DNA from: Actinomycetes bacterium
GTDB taxonomy: Bacteria > Actinomycetota > Actinomycetes > Propionibacteriales > Propionibacteriaceae
Assembly: GCA_023419175.1 (NCBI GenBank)
Contig: JAEZYG010000030.1
Location: forward strand, 1 to 13,835
Direction of reading: 5' to 3'
Length of the DNA: 13,835 nt
Below are positions 1 through 5,904 of this stretch, one piece after another. The notes below the pieces were generated by a model, which was given only the letters and a program-made list of their open reading frames with translations, ran no database searches and was not told the DNA's origin. Every line of letters begins with the position of its first letter. Position 1 is the stretch's first letter. Made by a program: the position numbers and the translations under genes.

Positions 1-892
1 GCTCATGGGTCACCACATCCGATTCAGATTTGACGATGACGAATACTCCAGGCGCCACATTGCCCGTGACATATTCAACCACCGCTCCTTTGTCGAAGGA
101 GAGGATTCCTCCGTCCGCTTCAGGACGTAAGGTGGTGGCCAACTGATCGATATCACATGCCGGACCATGCATTCCGTCCACCTCAACTGGCAGATTGGTC
201 GCATTCGACAAAGCCGCCATCTCAAGCTGAGTCTTCGTACCATCGGTGAATTCGGTGAGCATTCTCGGATTCATCTTCTTACGAGCTGCTTCTTCCTCAT
301 TGTCTTCAGGAACCGAGGTGGGGATATTCGGATTATTCTTTCCCTTGCCCGCACAGATGACAGTCAAACCGAGATCTTCGGCATATTCCACCAACTTCAG
401 ACATTCCACCGGCTCATCACCGCGCATGACCGTATAGACGCTCTTACCCGCATTCGCCATAGAACTGAGGAGTACACCGACGGTGATATCGGCTTCCACC
501 GTCATGAGAGCCACATGCTTTTGATGAGTGATACAGGTATAGGCGATCTGAGCGGCGACTTCGGGCACACCCGAGACTTCGACCACGATATCGACAGGCA
601 ATTCAGGCATCGACAAGCCGTTACTGATCGCTACGGGTTTACCATCTTCAACAGCTTTGATCGCAGCATCGATATCGTCTCCGGCGACGAGAATGTCCTT
701 CTTGCCAGCCGCTTCCAAAGCGGAGGTAGCTTTGTCTATAACGACATCGGCAACGGCGGCTACCGTCATGCCGGGAGCATTACAGATGGTGGCGATCAAT
801 CCCGATCCCATCTGTCCAGCTCCCACCACACCGACGAGGACGGGACGTCCAAGTTGAGCTTCGCGTTCGAGAAGTTGTCGCGTATAGCCCAT
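1..892 (-). CDS. Homoserine-dehydrogenase-like NAD(P)-dependent oxidoreductase (COG4091 type), C-terminus cut by window edge
   Basis: The frame is open from ATG at 892 to the left edge (297 codons), so the C-terminus is missing. The start has a purine-rich RBS (AAAGGAA) about five bases upstream. Residues 18-36 form a Rossmann nucleotide-binding start with GAGQMG at 24-29. Further along are VEVSGVPE (104-111), TVEADITVG (131-139) and AGKGKNN (181-187). This layout matches the predicted homoserine-dehydrogenase-like oxidoreductases of COG4091, which usually carry a C-terminal SAF domain; that part would lie outside the window. The family is known to be dehydrogenase-like, but the substrate is not established here. 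It is the last visible gene of a glucitol-type PTS operon, 49 bases after gutM. I infer that it oxidises or reduces the PTS-delivered polyol phosphate or a derivative, in the place SrlD holds in classical sorbitol operons. A true homoserine dehydrogenase seems unlikely from this context. Confidence 0.83.
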   Translation of the reverse strand, partial: MGYTRQLLEREAQLGRPVLVGVVGAGQMGSGLIATICNAPGMTVAAVADVVIDKATSALEAAGKKDILVAGDDIDAAIKAVEDGKPVAISNGLSMPELPVDIVVEVSGVPEVAAQIAYTCITHQKHVALMTVEADITVGVLLSSMANAGKSVYTVMRGDEPVECLKLVEYAEDLGLTVICAGKGKNNPNIPTSVPEDNEEEAARKKMNPRMLTEFTDGTKTQLEMAALSNATNLPVEVDGMHGPACDIDQLATTLRPEADGGILSFDKGAVVEYVTGNVAPGVFVIVKSESDVVTHE

Positions 893-941
893 CGTTATTC
901 CTTTCTTTGATTCTGCACGATTCGTCCGTTGACGAGAATCA

Positions 942-1382
942 CTATCGGGCTTGATATGTCGATTGAGTAGTAGACGACATGCGACGTCTAACCACGTGTC
1001 TTTGTTGAGAAACGATCTGTGCGTGAGCCATCGTCCACGCCTTAACAAGACGTTTATCTGTCATCTTGTTCTCCACCTGATCGATCGGACCAAGCAGGGA
1101 AGGGTATGGCTTGAATCGAGCGAATACGCTGATACCTTTCATGACAGAGGCGTAAACGATGCGCTTGTCAACGGTGTTGATAATCGCCACGATCACCGCT
1201 CCACCACGCCATGTGCGACTTCGTCCAGATATCAAGATGCACATTGGATCATCGGCTTCAGGGACTCTCAGCGCACGATTCAATTCCTGTTGATATGCCT
1301 TATGTTGCGCCAATGTCAACACGACCGAAAGACAAAAGGCGACGAAAAGAATCAGCGGAAAAATACCCACATTCCCGGCCAT
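942..1382 (-). CDS. gutM: GutM family glucitol-operon activator-like protein
   Basis: This 146-residue protein has one N-terminal hydrophobic segment (about residues 4-25), followed by a basic soluble region. The size and layout, together with its place directly after the EIIA gene, match the GutM family. GutM is an accessory activator of the glucitol (srl/gut) operon in enterobacteria. How the family works mechanistically is poorly understood, and no DNA-binding HTH is evident. I chose ATG at 1382 because AGGAG (1389-1393) lies six bases upstream. An in-frame GTG at 1388 overlaps the EIIA stop codon and would sit almost on the Shine-Dalgarno. The C-terminal tail is rich in Arg, Gln and Ser. 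The family call is confident; an actual regulatory role in this organism is inferred from family and position. Confidence 0.84.
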   Translation of the reverse strand: MAGNVGIFPLILFVAFCLSVVLTLAQHKAYQQELNRALRVPEADDPMCILISGRSRTWRGGAVIVAIINTVDKRIVYASVMKGISVFARFKPYPSLLGPIDQVENKMTDKRLVKAWTMAHAQIVSQQRHVVRRRMSSTTQSTYQAR

Positions 1383-1384
1383 CG

Positions 1385-1753
1385 TCACTCCTGAACGAAA
1401 GAGACGCTCGATCCCACCGTAGGGATCACCAGATCGCCTCCTTCGATCTTCATCGCTCCAGGCAACAATTCTTGATCAGGTTGATTGGCATAGAGAACGA
1501 TATGACCCAATTCGGTCAAATTATCATTGGCTCTCTCACCGACCTCGGTGATCGTCCACGATTCCTCACCGATCACGATGCGATCATTGGCAGCGATCGG
1601 ATGCAGAGGAGCAGCTTTCATGTCGTGAATAACGCTGACATCAGCCAAAGCATCGGGGACGGGGGAGGCGAAGAGAATCAGAAGACCGGCTTCGATCATG
1701 TCGGCAGCCTCCCCGCCGATAGATTCAACCGTCGCATTCCATACAGTAGTCAT
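1385..1753 (-). CDS. srlB: PTS glucitol/sorbitol-family EIIA component
   Basis: This 122-residue cytoplasmic protein of the PTSIIA_gutA family passes phosphate from HPr to the EIIB domain. It is about the length of E. coli SrlB and aligns well: near its start it has TTVWNATVESIGGEA, and in the middle ANDNLTELGHIVLYAN (residues 75-90), the counterpart of SrlB's AEDNLRELGH. The candidate phosphorylated histidine is H43 in SVIHD, the same position number as the SrlB active-site His. The ATG at 1753 has an AAGGAT Shine-Dalgarno and follows the EIIBC stop by 18 bases. It overlaps the gutM coding region only if gutM uses the alternative GTG start. Family identity is firm; the transported sugar need not be sorbitol. 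Confidence 0.93.
   Translation of the reverse strand: MTTVWNATVESIGGEAADMIEAGLLILFASPVPDALADVSVIHDMKAAPLHPIAANDRIVIGEESWTITEVGERANDNLTELGHIVLYANQPDQELLPGAMKIEGGDLVIPTVGSSVSFVQE
1389..1393 (-). promoter_or_regulatory. Shine-Dalgarno of gutM
   Basis: AGGAG on the minus strand lies inside the end of the EIIA gene. It is six bases from ATG 1382 but touches GTG 1388, so it favours the shorter GutM start. Confidence 0.6.
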
Positions 1754-1771
1754 AGCTATCCTTTCGACATA

Positions 1772-2770
1772 TCAGACCAGCAGGAAGGATGCCAGATAGG
1801 CGATCAAGACTGCCAACGGCGATGTGATAAGACGGGTGAAGAGAATTGCTGAAACACCTACCGAGACGGTCTCTGGTTTGGCTTCTCCCAGCGAGAGACC
1901 GACGGGGATAAAATCACAACCGACTTGTCCATCGATGGCGAAAAGTGTTGGCAAAGCGTATTGGACAGGGAGAGCCCCAACCCCGATCTGTGTTCCCATG
2001 AGCACACCGACCACCTGAGCGATTGCGGCTCCTGGCCCCAAAATCGGTGAGAGAAATGGCAATGCCACAATGAATCCCAAAAGGATCAGTCCGAAAGGAT
2101 TGCTCGCCAAAGGAGTTACCCAATTCGCCAATACCTGCGAGATCCCGGTGTAGTTCACAATGCCGATCAGCAAACCCACATAGGCCATGAAAGGCAGAAC
2201 CGTTTTGAGAATGATATCGAGAGCCTGGCGTCCAGACGATAGAAGGGTATTGATAACATAGCCGATCCAGTTGCCGAAGGAGACCACAATTCCCATAGAA
2301 CCCTTCATCGCCTCTGGCGTAGGCATCGGACGAGCAGGTTCACCTTCTTCTGCCGAAGTCGATATATGCTCTTCTCTAGGCGGTATATCCTCTGTAACAG
2401 ACGAGGTGATAGCGATCTGTTCCACGCCCACCGCCGAGACGAAGATATCGGGAGTGATGAACTGAGCGAGAGGACCTGTAGGGGATCCTGGATATATATC
2501 GACAGTCGGGATACGCTTCTTCGGATAGACGCCGATACGCGCTGTCCCACCGCAATTGATGACGACAGCTAATACATCTTTATCATCCACGTGATTGGTG
2601 AATCCGTCCACCGCCTGTCCGCCCGATAACTCCGCCATCTTCTGGGCGACCGGATGGATCCCTCCACCGGTGACGGACAAGATGATCTTCTTCTCATCGG
2701 TGGGCAATAGACGCAAGCCGTCTCCCCAACCGCCTGTTCCTTTCGTGACCGTTATTTCTCGATAGGTCAT
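1772..2770 (-). CDS. srlE: PTS glucitol/sorbitol-family EIIBC component
   Basis: This 332-residue membrane protein combines an N-terminal EIIB domain (about 1-125) with a C-terminal membrane EIIC-like part (about 160-332). The EIIB candidate phospho-cysteine is C73 in NCGGTARIGVYPKK, the hallmark of the glucitol-family EIIB. A charged, proline-rich linker (125-155, with PPREE and PMPTPEA) joins it to at least four hydrophobic segments. The conserved stretch FLSPILGPGAAIAQ (239-252) is typical of the EIIBC-GUT C-terminal domain. Start: ATG 2770 is six bases from AGGAGG and overlaps the upstream stop as TGATG; GTG 2773 is an in-frame alternative. It works with the neighbouring EIIC and EIIA to import and phosphorylate a polyol. 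The substrate cannot be read from sequence alone. Confidence 0.93.
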   Translation of the reverse strand: MTYREITVTKGTGGWGDGLRLLPTDEKKIILSVTGGGIHPVAQKMAELSGGQAVDGFTNHVDDKDVLAVVINCGGTARIGVYPKKRIPTVDIYPGSPTGPLAQFITPDIFVSAVGVEQIAITSSVTEDIPPREEHISTSAEEGEPARPMPTPEAMKGSMGIVVSFGNWIGYVINTLLSSGRQALDIILKTVLPFMAYVGLLIGIVNYTGISQVLANWVTPLASNPFGLILLGFIVALPFLSPILGPGAAIAQVVGVLMGTQIGVGALPVQYALPTLFAIDGQVGCDFIPVGLSLGEAKPETVSVGVSAILFTRLITSPLAVLIAYLASFLLV

Positions 2771-3372
2771 CACTGGCCTCCTTGAAGATGTCCGGCGGCA
2801 TAGGCTTCGTCATAGCCTTTGAAAGTCTGCTCATGTCCACCCTTCTTGATGAGGAAGGCTGTCATCCACTGGGTGAGGATACCTCTGATGAGGATGACGA
2901 TAAGTCCCACCATGAAGTAGAGGACTGCGAGGGAGGCATATTTTTCAGGAGCGACCTTCATCACTCCAGCAGAAACCCCCGTCCATACGAAAATCTCACC
3001 TGCATTCGCATGGGGAAAAAGAGCGGTGATCGGGTGACAGAACGACACGGTGGCGTCATAGAAAGCAGGCTTATAGCGTTCGGGTAAGAAACGCCCGAAG
3101 GTATAGGCCATCGGATTGGTGAGCAAAAGCATCGCCAAGAAGGGCATGAGGGTATAGCGAGTGATCGCAAAACGTCCAGCCCACTGGATAGCCTTCGTCA
3201 CGCGTTCTTCCCCAATCCATGTGGTCACCGCATACATAGCGGTGAGCATCACCATTAAGAGAGGGAGAATGCCGCTTACCAAACCCATGAAGGCATCAGC
3301 TGAGGCGTTGAACAGTCCGATGAAGTGCTCTGCGAACCACACAACCCCTTTGAGAATGGGATTATTGTCCAT
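2770..3372 (-). CDS. srlA: PTS glucitol/sorbitol-family EIIC component
   Basis: This 200-residue integral membrane protein belongs to the EII-GUT family, the second membrane subunit of glucitol-type PTS permeases. Hydrophobic segments are seen near residues 30-52, 70-90 and 144-165, with family-like stretches FMGLVSGILPLLMVML (28-43), NPMAYTFGRFLPERYKPAF (86-104) and HPITALFPHANAGE (113-126). The length is slightly greater than that of E. coli SrlA. The ATG at 3372 has AGGAG upstream at good spacing. The gene begins 54 bases after yjbQ and its stop overlaps the next start. It should sit in the cytoplasmic membrane with the EIIBC protein and form the translocation channel. It is complete, with no visible defect. 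Confidence 0.93.
   Translation of the reverse strand: MDNNPILKGVVWFAEHFIGLFNASADAFMGLVSGILPLLMVMLTAMYAVTTWIGEERVTKAIQWAGRFAITRYTLMPFLAMLLLTNPMAYTFGRFLPERYKPAFYDATVSFCHPITALFPHANAGEIFVWTGVSAGVMKVAPEKYASLAVLYFMVGLIVILIRGILTQWMTAFLIKKGGHEQTFKGYDEAYAAGHLQGGQ
2777..2782 (-). promoter_or_regulatory. Shine-Dalgarno of srlE-like gene
   Basis: AGGAGG on the minus strand lies inside the 3' end of the EIIC gene, six bases from ATG 2770 and three from GTG 2773. It favours the ATG and points to translational coupling with EIIC. Confidence 0.65.
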
Positions 3373-3426
3373 CTGATCTCCTGGTTGTCATCTCGTCAAC
3401 AGCGACGAGCTAGGTGGGCATGTCTA

Positions 3427-3960
3427 TTATTCTCCGATGACCGTGATATGACACGTCCGTTGACGCGAACGAGTCCTATCAAAATCGACGAAGAAAAGAT
3501 ATCCGGTTACTCCGAAGGCGAGCTGAGAATCCACGATAGAGCAGATTTCACTTGAGCCGAGAATAGATGCCTTGATGTGGGCGTCTGCATTCAATAATTG
3601 ACTGCGATCACCCCCCGGTACATACTGATCGGCATTCGGCCACGATTCGACCGCTCGATAATGCTCCTCGCCTGGATATTGATAGCCATCATCTGGCGGA
3701 AAATCTTTCTGATTCGGCACGATCTTGCTCAGACAGCGATTGAGATCGTCTTGGAGATAATCCGTACCGTTCTCTTTAAGGTCATGAGCAAATTCATCGA
3801 AATAGATCGCACATGTCGTGTGGGGAGAGGTGATCGCCACGATGCCTTGCGAAATTTTTGAAGCCGCGATACAGCGTTTCACCTCGTCGGTGATATTGAT
3901 AAAGGTCGGCTCGCTCCCTTGAGAGGTCACCTGGATGCTTTCGTGATAAACGCTCATCAT
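3427..3960 (-). CDS. yjbQ: YjbQ/UPF0047 family protein
   Basis: This protein of about 176 residues is a compact UPF0047 fold. Counting from ATG 3957, the family motifs are TSPHTTCAI (43-51) and DAHIKASILGSS (125-136), plus a C-terminal segment ending VDFDRTRSRQRTCHITVIGE. The last matches the family's FxExDGPRxRxxxV pattern with GPR replaced by RTR. It is longer than the roughly 140-residue E. coli YjbQ because of an insertion around 83-120. YjbQ has been linked to a secondary thiamine-phosphate synthase activity, but the physiological role is unsettled. Two tandem ATGs (3960 and 3957) lie behind a strong GGAGAGGAGG, and the first overlaps the aldolase stop as ATGA. Being in second place in a PTS operon, it probably serves the same sugar pathway; its reaction there is unknown. 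Confidence 0.88.
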   Translation of the reverse strand: MMSVYHESIQVTSQGSEPTFINITDEVKRCIAASKISQGIVAITSPHTTCAIYFDEFAHDLKENGTDYLQDDLNRCLSKIVPNQKDFPPDDGYQYPGEEHYRAVESWPNADQYVPGGDRSQLLNADAHIKASILGSSEICSIVDSQLAFGVTGYLFFVDFDRTRSRQRTCHITVIGE

Positions 3961-4814
3961 TCCTCCTCTCCACAAGTACTCACCGTCGTAACGAAGGAAG
4001 AGACGTCGCTATAGACCGCTTCCTGTGCTGCTCGGGCGAGATTGGGGAAGAGGATCACGGACGGATCGTCGACGAGTGGAAGTACCGCTTCATAGGCGGC
4101 TTTCGCCGCATAGGTGTAGTAGTTGATCTTGCGCACCCCATGGGCAATACAGCGGCGATATTGATCGTCACTCAATCCCGATCCTCCATGCATGACGATG
4201 GGAACCTGAGTGGCTTCGCGCAGATCAAAGATCAATTGATAATTCAGTTTCGGTTCACGACGGTAGAGCCCGTGGACGGTACCGAATGAGGCGGCAAGAC
4301 AGTCCACATGAGTTTCCTTGACGAAGCGAGCCGCCATCTCGACATCGGTATAGAGGGATTCATCAGCGACCCCTTGGCTGGGATCACCGTTTTCGTTTCC
4401 AGTCATCACGCCGAGTTCGGCTTCTACGTCCACGCCTCGCCGATGAGCCATCTCAACAACTTCGCTGGTCATGGCGATATTGGTCTGATAGTCATGAGCA
4501 GATGCATCGATCATGCACGAGTTGAAACCGATATCGAGTCCGGTACGGATGTAGTCGATATCGGCTCCATGATCGATATGGACGACGAAGGGAGCCGAGG
4601 AACGCTTCGCCAGTTCAACCATCGCCGGACCTATCTTCTCGATCGAGACGAGGGATTCGTGCACCTGGGCACATTGCAAAACAATGGGGATATTCATCTT
4701 TTCCCCCACATCGATGACCGCTAGAAGCGACTCAAAAAAAGGGGTATTGACTGCGGCGAGAGCACAGCGATTGCGTTCAGCGTAGTCCAAAGCTTCCTTT
4801 AGGCCTATCAGCAT
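3957..4814 (-). CDS. Class II fructose/tagatose-bisphosphate-type aldolase
   Basis: This 285-residue cytoplasmic TIM-barrel enzyme belongs to the class II (Zn-dependent) ketose-bisphosphate aldolase family (FbaA, GatY, KbaY). It should cleave a ketose (bis)phosphate into dihydroxyacetone phosphate and an aldehyde. Visible motifs are VVHIDHG (77-83; candidate catalytic D81 and Zn ligand H82), VEAELG (130-135), FGTVHG (177-182; H181) and IVMHGGSG (206-213; H209). All expected metal and catalytic positions are therefore present. The ATG at 4814 has GGAGGAA about six bases upstream. It is the first gene of the PTS operon, and its stop overlaps the YjbQ start. Sequence alone does not separate fructose-, tagatose- or other ketose-specific members; operon context argues for a dedicated catabolic aldolase. 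Confidence 0.9.
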   Translation of the reverse strand: MLIGLKEALDYAERNRCALAAVNTPFFESLLAVIDVGEKMNIPIVLQCAQVHESLVSIEKIGPAMVELAKRSSAPFVVHIDHGADIDYIRTGLDIGFNSCMIDASAHDYQTNIAMTSEVVEMAHRRGVDVEAELGVMTGNENGDPSQGVADESLYTDVEMAARFVKETHVDCLAASFGTVHGLYRREPKLNYQLIFDLREATQVPIVMHGGSGLSDDQYRRCIAHGVRKINYYTYAAKAAYEAVLPLVDDPSVILFPNLARAAQEAVYSDVSSFVTTVSTCGEEE

Positions 4815-4847
4815 CGTTCGTTCCTCCAGACCTCACTGTCTATAGAA

Positions 4848-4871
4848 CTATATGCATTTATGTGCATAAAG
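4848..4871. promoter_or_regulatory. Candidate operator of the PTS operon (imperfect inverted repeat)
   Basis: TATGCA (4851-4856) and TGCATA (4863-4868) are perfect inverted arms around a six-base spacer. After one mismatch the symmetry continues as CT (4848-4849) and AG (4870-4871). It lies 34-57 bases before the aldolase start, in the only sizeable non-coding gap upstream of this operon. A -10-like TATAGT (minus strand, 4847-4852) overlaps it. The geometry suits a dimeric HTH repressor such as a LacI, GntR or DeoR member. No regulator gene lies in the window, so the binding protein is unknown. Confidence 0.45.
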
Positions 4872-5064
4872 TATTTTCTTTCGATGCAAGAGAGGCTAAT
4901 TCAACCGTAAATACTCCGTCAAGCCATTAGCTAAAATGATCACATATGTGAATAGGTGGCGGAGTTTTTCTCTCCGGCAGAAAGAATTCACTCTTACAGT
5001 CGCTAGGTGCAGAAAGTCGAGGCCCGATTCTTCCGATTGCGCACCTATGTGCGAAAGTTATTCC

Positions 5065-5820
5065 ATGGGCCAAGAACCGATCGTCGCCGTCATCGTGGGA
5101 GCAGGACTGGGATTGCGTTATGGGGGCAAAATTCCCAAAGCAGCTCTCAAACTCACCGGACGAGCTGTTCTGGCTATGTCGGTAGAAGCGATGGCGGCTG
5201 GCGGATGCACTCACGCGGTCGTGGTCGTCTCTCCTGCTGTCGCTCAGGCTCTGGGAGCCGAGATGGCGGCTTTACCCATTCCCGTCATTCAGACCTTCGG
5301 CGGATCATCTCGCCAAGAATCGGTTTTTAACGGTTTGAAAGCAGTCGCAGCCGATCCCACACTACGGCACGCCTCAGCCGTTCTCATTCATGACGCTGTG
5401 CGCCCCATGGTTCCCGCAAGCGTGGTATCAACCGTGATTGAAGCTGTCCACGATGGAGCTGAAGCTGTCGCACCCGCAATCCTTGTCGCCGATTCCATGC
5501 GCCTCATCGATGATGGGCAGATCACCCGTCCCGTCGATCGATCCCGTCTGCGCGCCATCCAAACTCCACAAGGGTTCAAACTCGACACGATCATCAAAGC
5601 CCACGAACGGATGGCTCGCTGCGATGAGGAATTCACCGATGATGTGACCTGCGCTGAAAGAGCCGGATCTCACGTCACCTTGGTGGAGGGGTCACGCATG
5701 TCGATGAAAATCACTGAACCGACCGATATGACCATCGCGAAGGCCTTATGGAAAGCCCGCGCCAGCCTGGGACACCATAGCGGACGGCGTTTCTTTAGAC
5801 ATCTTTGCAAGAAAAATTGA
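5065..5820 (+). CDS. ispD: 2-C-methyl-D-erythritol 4-phosphate cytidylyltransferase
   Basis: This protein of about 251 residues should transfer CMP from CTP to 2-C-methyl-D-erythritol 4-phosphate, the third step of MEP isoprenoid synthesis. Counting from ATG 5065, the nucleotide-binding loop is VGAGLGLRYGGKIPK (11-25; R18, K25). GGSSRQESVFNGL (79-91), HDAVRP (109-114), TPQGF (167-171), DDV (192-194) and MKIT (214-217; K215) follow in IspD order. The frame stays open back to ATG 4936, but those 43 residues have no IspD character. ATG 5065 sits the right distance before the first beta strand with a weak GAAAG upstream; ATG 5047 is an alternative. The usual Gln after PK is Ala. No ispF or carD is adjacent. 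The related ribitol-5-phosphate cytidylyltransferase TarI is the main alternative. Confidence 0.8.
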   Translation: MGQEPIVAVIVGAGLGLRYGGKIPKAALKLTGRAVLAMSVEAMAAGGCTHAVVVVSPAVAQALGAEMAALPIPVIQTFGGSSRQESVFNGLKAVAADPTLRHASAVLIHDAVRPMVPASVVSTVIEAVHDGAEAVAPAILVADSMRLIDDGQITRPVDRSRLRAIQTPQGFKLDTIIKAHERMARCDEEFTDDVTCAERAGSHVTLVEGSRMSMKITEPTDMTIAKALWKARASLGHHSGRRFFRHLCKKN

Positions 5821-5866
5821 TCTCGCCAGATAGACCTATATCCACTGAGATGAAAATTCCACTAAA

Positions 5867-5895
5867 GTGAGGTCGGCATTTTTATTTGACCTCAC
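5867..5895. promoter_or_regulatory. Inverted repeat in brnQ leader
   Basis: GTGAGGTC (5867-5874) and GACCTCAC (5888-5895) are perfect 8-base inverted arms around a 13-base AT-rich spacer. The right arm ends directly before the AGGAA Shine-Dalgarno of brnQ (start 5905). In RNA it could form a hairpin at the ribosome site; in DNA it could be an operator. The same half-site recurs before the aldolase gene (4829-4836). Confidence 0.45.
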
Positions 5896-5904
5896 AGGAA
5901 TACG

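Noticed and set aside
167..910. Long plus-strand open frame of 247 codons
   Set aside because: It is antisense to the oxidoreductase gene, has a low-complexity His/Asp/Arg/Ser composition and no domain, while the minus frame has clear family motifs.
919..940. Interrupted stem GATTC-GTC / GAC-GAGAATC after gutM
   Set aside because: A bulged, weak stem with no T tract; not convincing as a terminator inside the operon.
1211..1852. Plus-strand open frame of 213 codons, with another at 951-1394
   Set aside because: These are antisense to gutM, srlB and srlE and reflect the codon bias of those genes; they have no RBS and no recognisable protein features.
3392..3409. Six-base stem (CTCGTC/GACGAG) between yjbQ and srlA
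   Set aside because: It is short, with a six-base loop and no T tract; probably chance or a minor processing element.
4308..4724. Plus-strand open frame of 138 codons
   Set aside because: It is fully antisense to the aldolase gene, whose metal-site motifs are intact.
4936..5064. N-terminal extension of IspD by 43 residues
   Set aside because: The frame is open but the residues lack IspD similarity by inspection, and the length from 5065 already matches the family; kept only as an alternative start.
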